Shown here piece by piece: positions 57,336 through 63,932 of a stretch of DNA of 63,932 bases (positions within the stretch are counted from its first letter, which is position 1; each line of letters starts with the position of its first letter). Under the pieces are notes generated by a model. It had not been told where the DNA came from, made no database searches, and was given only the letters and a program-made list of their open reading frames with translations. This stretch comes from Ophiothrix spiculata (taxonomy: Eukaryota > Echinodermata > Ophiuroidea > Amphilepidida > Ophiotrichidae), in the NCBI GenBank assembly GCA_000969725.1, contig JXSR01S063001.1, one strand, 5' to 3'. The translations under genes and the position numbers were made by a program.

Positions 57336-57950
57336 AGGGTGCACTACACTAAATAACTAGCGCTCGCAATCCGGTGTAAAAGGAATCTAAGTCCACCCTA
57401 AAATGGTAGTCCGCCTTCCATAGACCATAACGGAGTAAAGCGTGAAACTAATGTTGCGTGAGAGTTGTTAGCCTATACTTTGCTGTGCAACCCGGACAAT
57501 AAGAATGCTACACCGGCATTTCTAAAATAGGCAAAATTGACTGCCTTCTCCTAAATGAGGACCTCAAAACGTATGGAAGGACAATATGTTTGGTCAACAT
57601 TTTGTTCTAATTATAGAGTTAAGTTTATTAAAAGATGCTCTAATGCTATTTTTAATCTCCAGATTACTTTGGTAAAATTAAAAGCGTTTTCCTTAATTTG
57701 CGTCTGATTCTGGTAATAGAAAATTTGGCTGTCAGTGATAGGGGCGTTATTACTTCAGTGTTCAGTATTTTGAAAATTTTGTCTTGATGGTGTACTTTTA
57801 TCATCATTTTGTGTTAGAAGAGATCATAATCAATTGAGAAAAAGCAGTGTTGAAGCAAGCAGTTATTTTGTTGTTGAGTTTTCGGGTGTTTTAGGAAGCC
57901 ATTTTATACAGTAAGTCAATGGGAAGCTTTTTCGTGGTGTGGCGCCTGAT
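57336..57950. mobile_element. Candidate MITE in intron 5, unit 2 only
   Basis: The left end AGGGTGCACTACACTAA and the right end read in reverse, AGGCGCCACACCACGAA, are similar. Unit 1 lacks ~600 bases here. The boundary also replaces ~18 bases of unit 1, so the limits are approximate. Confidence 0.5.
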
Positions 57951-58240
57951 ACCTGCATTTACCTACATTGTCCGGAGAATTTTGAATTGGCTCTTATGTA
58001 ATTACAATAATTTGGAGCAAAGATAGAGATGACGATTTAGATGTCGATAATAACGAAAATAAAGTTGAAAATTCGTAATGTGAACATGTTGAAATAGATA
58101 ATGGCAAAGATGAGAGGTGCAAGAATGATGTTGATCAGAGTAGAGTAGAATTTTATTCTTTTTTATACAACGAGATAATAATAATCTAGAGTAACGCTAA
58201 TGATTTAGACGACTTGATTTGTGACTTTTTTTTATTTCAG

Positions 58241-58395
58241 AAAGGGTGGAATGTTCTGATGAAGGAACTCAGATAGAATCAAGTTTCCGTCCAATACTAG
58301 CAGATGGAAAATCGGACGCCTTGATGGTTCATAAAGCTATCGAGGAAATGATGCACCTTGCTTCGACTCATGAATCAATTGAAGATATTAACAGG
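58241..58395 (+). pseudogene. Copy 2 exon 6
   Basis: 155 bp, splice sites intact. It differs from copy 1 by three amino-acid changes (Ser-Arg, Ile-Met, Met-Arg) and about five silent ones. Confidence 0.85.
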
Positions 58396-59456
58396 GTCAG
58401 TATCTGAATGATAAAGTAAATGACCCGCTGAAATTGCATAGGAATAAGGCCTAACAATTTTTGGATTGGTATTATCATACCGACCACAAACTTTCTTGAC
58501 AAAATAAAGAAACAAAAAGGTCTAAATCACATCAGGAAATACACTCTAAATTTTTCAAAATTTTGCATCGGATGATGTTGTTGTGCACAAATGGTTGAAC
58601 CGTTTGTTGCATTCTCTTAATGCTTAGGTTAAGCTATGTACATACACTGCCAATTTAAAAATACATACCTAATAAAACAACCAGCCATAGGTGCCATTAG
58701 TCTTTGGGAAAAGGGTTCCTAAAATTTAAGTTAAGACAATTATTTGGCTATTTTACACTAAAACACAATGTCCCAAAAATACAAGCACATACTTTTTGGG
58801 ACAAATATGTTAGTATACTTACACATAGTTGGTACAATTTGTATAACGAGGAAGAAGTGCCTAACAAGCCCTTTACCTTTTTGTGCCATATTTTCTATAT
58901 GGTGTATAAGATATGAAATTGATTGCCTGCGTCTGATATATAAGGAATGTATGTTTCATTTTAACATCTGATTAGTGATGTAGACCTGTTGGTATTGTGG
59001 TAAGGAACATGTTTATGAGCAAAACATGAGGTGCACTATATCGAGATTTTAAAGTATGGCCATTACATGGAACAATTATTCAAATAAGCGCTGCATGCTC
59101 ACATGTTTATTCAAAATATGCATCATCATCAGTGATTCTCAAATGGTTTACCCATTTGTAAACAACTACTTTATCCGTTGCGAAATTTAGAGTGTAGAGT
59201 TCTTTAATTAAGTTTTGAAAAATGAGTATAAAAAGTCAGCAAAACTAGCATGGAATTGTTGTTGTTTTTGTTTCTTAGAATAAAAAGGCCTCGAAACCTT
59301 TTCTATTGCGCTCTTTGTTACGCTATTAAACAATTGTTGGCTTAAACATAATCATATAAAGACACTAGGTAAAAAAACGTCAACTGACAATGACTGAGAA
59401 ACTTTTTTTCAGATCGAAAGGCTGAATAATCATTTTTATTTGTTTGACATAATACG

Positions 59457-59598
59457 TGTAACAGTTAACAATATGAAATCATTACAAATTCTTTATAACA
59501 TAATCATCATTGCATATTGATATAAGTGTGACAGTTAACAATATGAAATCATTATAAATTATTTTACAACATAATCACCATTGCATATTGATATAAGC
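59457..59598 (+). repeat. 71-bp local tandem duplication in intron 6
   Basis: Two ~71-bp copies of the segment around CAGTTAACAATATGAAATCA lie side by side. Unit 1 has one copy (about 27217-27287). Confidence 0.85.
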
Positions 59599-60504
59599 AT
59601 AAAAATGCAATAAAATCAGGTGTTGAGGAAAGTTGAACTTCACTTTGGCGATCGTGGCTAATGCCTTTAAATGCCCGATTAGCTTGTACGAAAAAATACA
59701 AATGTCAAGCCCTGCATGTAATGTATAATGTAAAAGTAATAAAAAAAGGCTCGTACACCAATATGGATGTCACAAACGGGTATTTTTTTGGTACTAGTTC
59801 GTAAATTTTGGCTATCATTTGATACCCTGACGAATGAAGTTCTGAACATTAAAAGACGAAGTCATTTCGAAATTGTTGTGATAATTGCTGTATTGCTGTT
59901 AACGAGAGATAAAATTAAATTACTTGCAGCCCATTCGCAAATTTGAGTATCTTAACTGATAAGGTCCAGTATTAAATTGATAACAATGGCATGAAGAAAC
60001 AAAGACAAAGCCAACACATGTTCATTGGGTTTTTAATAATAGCATAAGATATGGACATTGTCCTTCACCTAACGGTATTTCGTTTCTTAAAACTCAATAA
60101 TCTCTGTTTAAAATATTGGATATTTGCTATTTAAGGATCCAAATTAACGTATCAGTTCAAGATCATGTTTCATATTTCCACGAGGGTAATCTTGTCAATG
60201 TCACTGGGTTGAACAGTGTAAGAATGAAATTTGCAACTTTTTCGAAATGGTTTTGAGCATTTTAAATGTTCAGAACCATTCCATGTGCCTTGATCCTTTG
60301 TCAAATACAGGCCTGGTCAAATATAAGGTATTAAATGACAGCTGACATTCCAGCGCTTATATCCAAGAACACAAATCACGTTTTCGACATCCGTATTGGT
60401 ACATGAGCCATTTTTTACAGTTGAGGCAATATTTTTTTTTTGATTACCTTTATTTTATAACGGAATAATCATGGAATTGAAAATATTCTTTTTCGCCTCT
60501 CCAG

Positions 60505-60717
60505 GTAAAAGAATATTGGAGATACTTAGCAATGGTGGTTGATCGCATATTTCTTAATCTTTATCTGTGCGCCGTTTTTACCGGAACATTTGTCATAATT
60601 ATGGAAGCTCCTCTTGCAAGCTATTTTTTGAAACATTTACTATTTCCGGTTGACAATGTGGACGAAAAATACTCGACTCCAAGTATAGTTTATTTAAACG
60701 CTGAATCTAGCTGGTAA
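60505..60717 (+). pseudogene. Copy 2 exon 7
   Basis: M4 and tail, 213 bp, with the same stop as copy 1. It has five amino-acid changes (Asp-Tyr at VKEDW, Ile-Asn and Cys-Phe in M4, Glu-Lys and Arg-Ser in the tail) against two silent ones. Confidence 0.88.
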
Positions 60718-61897
60718 CATCATGATGGATGTCAGAACTAGCTATGACATTTGAAAACTTTAGAACCTTAACACTTCATACCTTGATGACAGTATTTCTT
60801 TGGATTCCTTCCACTTAATAACTTATATCTCTTTTAACATGATTAATTATACCAACTGAAGAGTGCATATTGTTATGTTGCAAAATGTCGATATTCTTTA
60901 ATGTTTTTATGATTATTACCGAAAGAATACATTAATTAAATTGGTTAAATCAACTGTGATGTTCTGATCTTTTACTTCAATGTCCAAGAGTATTATACAA
61001 TGTAATTATTTCTTACTTGGAATTTAAAGACAGTTTTGTTGATTTTTTTTAATGAAATATGTTATTTTGGCGGTCATTTTGGAATTGATATGTGCATACG
61101 GCGGCATCTTTATATCCTTGTTATTTCCGGTTCAATATAGACGTCGTGACGTCTCGTCTAGTGCATTTTCATTGAAACTTAAATGTAAAAAATAGCACCT
61201 TCTGTGCATTTTTCGCATTTTGGGAGCCATTTTGAAAAAGAGCAGGAAACACCCCCTACGTGACCTCAATTTGGCAACATCAGTTTTTCTGTTCTTTGTG
61301 ATCAACTGCAGGTATCTATAAAAGTGGCTAACTTTCTTCATGAAATGCTCACGGGACCTTATTTCATTGCATCTTGCCGCTACACTAATAGGGGCTTCAC
61401 GGCACTGATAACATTATTCCGTTATAACATTTTGTCTTGAAAGCGATATTATAAGATTGTTGTGTTTGTTGTTGTTGTAAATTGAAATTTAATTCAATCA
61501 TACGTATGATTGACAAGAATTGTATGAGTTAAATCCAGACAGATTTTCAACAAAATACATTTAAGGAGGATTATTATTCCTTTTGAAAATGTTTAAACTC
61601 TGATATTTTTTATTAGGGGCGCTTCCAAACACAACCAGCGGTTTACCAACCGTAACCATCTGTTATGGCCGATTGCTATTGTTTTTAACAATGGCAACTT
61701 CCAAAAACCGCCGGTTCCGGGTGATTAGCCGCCGGTTGAGTTTTGAAGCCGCCCCCTATGATTTTGGTCATAATATTATGTTTATCGAGTATACAAAGTT
61801 TAGAAAGAATAAAAAGATCACCTAGGATAATATATTTCATGTCGAAATTTGAATTGAAGAATTTGTTCAATAATTGCAGCATATATTGGATCAAGTT
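60718..61897. other. 3' flank of copy 2
   Basis: Collinear with 28283-28670 and 31050-32550 of unit 1, without the large foldback and without the two MITEs. Nothing coding is seen. Confidence 0.5.
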
Positions 61898-62525
61898 TAT
61901 GGCACTTTAGACACATCTGAATGTCAGACGTTCATACAACTGTATTGATTTAGTTACAATGCATCACGTGACACAATATTTGGCCTCGCTCCGACATCCG
62001 ATAATCCGTCGAATTATATCTGATTGTTAGACATTCATATAACTCTTTTGAGTTAGTTACAATGCATCACGTGGCACAATTCTTGGCCACGTTCTGAGTT
62101 CCGATATTCTGTTAAATTATGCTTATTTTAGGAAAGGTCTCTTATGACTAAAATTCCCTTTGTTTAAAATTAATAATTATACTCAGATCAAAAAACAAAT
62201 TAAACTTGGTTAAGTTCCATATGATTTGTGAAAATTGACTTGCTTATTATGCAACTGACATGGGTGAGGAAGTAAACACTTCTAATGTAAAAATACTCTA
62301 ATATAACAGCATCTGAAAAATGACGCCAGTCGTTTCAAAAATCATTCCTTTATTCGAGTGTCGATCACACACATTAAAAGAGAAGAGTTCTTAAACAGAA
62401 CATTATGAATTCATGACGACATTTAGCAATCTTTGATAAAGTAGCCTATGGGTATATTCGTAGTCTCATTCTGCTGTTATAAAAACACATCATATATACA
62501 TAAATGGATTATCAGCGTAAGGTGT
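61898..62525 (+). repeat. Flank module, 3' of copy 2
   Basis: Paralogue of 33512-34440, with the same landmarks (ACTTTAGACACATCTGAATG, AAATGACGCCAGTCGT, TTTAGCAATCTTTGATAAAG). Confidence 0.65.
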
Positions 62526-63391
62526 TAAGTTCTTTTTTGTTTTTTCTATGTTATTTGTAGGTTATTAAATTATTTTGTATAGTTATACAAAGCTGTTGAA
62601 CAAAATACTAAATTCAGCCTCACTACAACTTAACATCAAATTAATATATGTATTATTATATCGATGAATTAACAATAATTGATCATAATAATTTAAAATA
62701 ACAATAACAGGGCACACAGTTTTCTTTACATTAGGCCAGTTTAAATCCAAAATTTACGAATGCGTCAATCTAAACAAAGTAAAGTCATCGGTTTTTGTAA
62801 ATTAGTTGTAACATGACGCTGACTAGTCCCTTAGTGCCATTCTTTGTTGGCGAAGTGCAATCATGTTGTGATTGCCATGCAAACAACAGCGGCCGATATT
62901 TGAATCATGTGACAATGCTTAAAGCTAGCATGTTCTTTGATGAAACTAGTGATGCATTCAGTTTATGGTAATCCATTGTAATCGTTTGGTATCTAATTGT
63001 TTCCCAAATTACCGAAATTTTAATTCAAACCAACACTTCCATAATAAGTGATACTAAGCTCTAAAGTTGATTTTAGCCATTTAATGTTTGGATTGCACAA
63101 CAATTCATTTCCACTTAGATAAAATATACAAACAGATGTAACCAAATTTTGTGTTTTCTTCGGCAGGGCTTGGAAAGACAAGATAAGCAACATTCAATGC
63201 TATTATTTGCACAATAGTTGACAAATAAAATATGATCCATATTTTGAAGTATATTTTCACTTTATTATAGTACAGTATTAAAGTGTATTATTTTTGCATC
63301 TTGCATATTTATTTGCTCATGTTGGCATCTAGCATGTCTTTTACAATTATCGGTCCCTTAATTATACCCCTGATTGGAGTGCAATGATGCC

Positions 63392-63457
63392 TTAAAAGAG
63401 TGTAACCTTTTTTGTCATTTAAAAACAGAGTTTTTTGTTGAAACAGTCTTACTTAAG
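63392..63457 (+). repeat. Duplication breakpoint sequence R3
   Basis: Third copy of the ~65-bp sequence. Homology to the other two ends exactly at CTTACTTAAG, after which a different sequence begins. Confidence 0.78.
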
Positions 63458-63800
63458 CTTCGTTTACATTACGACGACATTACCCTCGACGTAGGGTAAC
63501 GTATTCCAAAACCACAAAATCCTGGACGACAAGCGATGAGTAAAGATGAAAAATCAACGTTTGTTGACGGATAGTAACGAGCCTCAGCGACACCACGGCA
63601 ACACGTGACGAGTGGTTGCTGAAAGAAACGTAGACTTACTGATAAATTAAGAGTTTTGCTTGACGTTGGGTCACGACCTCTCGACGATGAACAACTGTAA
63701 GCAACGTAGTGAGGCGACAAATACTGACCTTGGCTGACGTAAAGAAACGAATGCTATCGAATGGTCACGGCAACAGTAACGTGACTTGAAGTTTGGCGGG
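63458..63800. other. CG-rich unique segment, possible transposon end
   Basis: Sequence starting CTTCGTTTACATTACGACG is richer in CG dinucleotides than the rest of the window and has many ACG/CGT trinucleotides. It looks like the start of an inserted DNA element, but no matching inverted end lies in the window. Confidence 0.35.
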
Positions 63801-63811
63801 TGCAAGGTTGT

Positions 63812-63915
63812 TTGATTAAAATCACGTTGATTTAAATCACCTATTTAAATCGCGATTTAAATCACTTGGATTTTTTTCTTTTTAAATCACTGATTTAAAT
63901 CATTTTTCATAAAAA
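63812..63915. repeat. GATTTAAATCAC-motif array
   Basis: Successive variants of GATTTAAATCAC, itself partly palindromic, run towards the window edge. They fit the same design as the other motif-array elements, but only part is visible. Confidence 0.65.
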
Positions 63916-63932
63916 TGTGTCTTTTTGTCCTT

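Larger units (their letters stand above)
49360..60717 (+). pseudogene. Nicotinic receptor subunit, copy 2, disrupted
   Basis: Paralogue of the gene at 12494-28282. Exon equivalents are 49360-49499, 51808-51852, 55099-55208, 56253-57261, 58241-58395 and 60505-60717. Lesions: no first exon or signal peptide (the duplication starts inside intron 1); the loop D Trp codon is GGG (Gly); the exon 3 donor is AT instead of GT; a 116-bp insertion (two 58-bp units) in the M3 coding region gives an in-frame TGA at 56860-56862 and shifts the frame; several substitutions at conserved sites follow downstream (Asp to Tyr before M4). All other splice sites are intact. As assembled it cannot give a complete channel subunit. 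A truncated ligand-binding or RNA product is possible but unsupported. Confidence 0.88.
37925..63391 (+). repeat. Tandem segmental duplication, unit 2
   Basis: Collinear with unit 1, carrying exons 2-7 of the second receptor copy. Its left end corresponds to a point inside intron 1. No counterpart of exon 1 or the sequence before it is present. Confidence 0.88.

Noticed and set aside
37925..63391. Unit 2 is simply the other haplotype placed in series
   Set aside because: Not excluded, but less likely: the 37.9-kb junction lies in gap-free sequence, its hybrid structure fits unequal crossing-over, and exon 1 is missing. Silent divergence of about 5% would be compatible with high heterozygosity, so read depth should decide.

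Overview
This is an AT-rich piece of an animal nuclear genome. It holds multi-kilobase introns with GT-AG junctions, many non-autonomous DNA transposons and one recognisable protein-coding gene family. The gene family, intron phases and repeat density fit a bilaterian animal, plausibly a marine invertebrate. Nothing in the window lets me name a species.

The only clear gene is a nicotinic acetylcholine receptor (Cys-loop ligand-gated channel) subunit, present as two tandem copies on the + strand. Copy 1 (12494-28282) has seven exons: 12494-12581, 18568-18707, 21685-21729, 24976-25085, 25391-26283, 26652-26806 and 28070-28282. They join in frame into 547 codons. The second to fourth exons show the classic nAChR pattern, including the 45-bp and 110-bp exons. 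The protein keeps the Cys-loop, the loop A, B and D aromatics and four membrane segments. It lacks the vicinal cysteine pair of alpha subunits and carries altered charge rings around M2. Copy 2 (49360-60717) is about 98% identical in the large exon but broken. It has no first exon, a lost exon-3 splice donor with a Trp-to-Gly change, and a 116-bp insertion with an in-frame stop in M3.

The two copies lie in a ~25-kb tandem segmental duplication: unit 1 about 13046-37924, unit 2 about 37925-63391. The same ~65-bp sequence sits at the left edge, the junction and the right edge (13046, 37925, 63392), as expected for unequal crossing-over. The left breakpoint falls in intron 1, which explains why copy 2 never received exon 1. 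A 50-N gap at 48945-48994 is preceded by ~590 bp that match copy 1 rather than copy 2, so this spot is either a misassembly or a gene conversion.

From 1 to 12.4 kb I see no gene, only diverged tandem copies of a noncoding block with transposons inserted. One module of that block also lies 3' of each receptor copy (33.5 kb and 61.9 kb). The introns and flanks are full of terminal-inverted-repeat elements. Many are present in one unit and absent from the other, so the unit pair gives empty and filled sites. Five TIR families flanked by TTAA, a Tc1-like relic with a recognisable DDE segment, a hAT-like element and several mariner-like MITEs can be delimited. An unusual recurring design is a foldback element whose interior is packed with one private short motif in both orientations (TTTGATCC, AACGTT, TCACTGAAA, GTACGTT, TTTTGGACC and others). 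Two of these also carry tRNA-derived Pol III promoter boxes.
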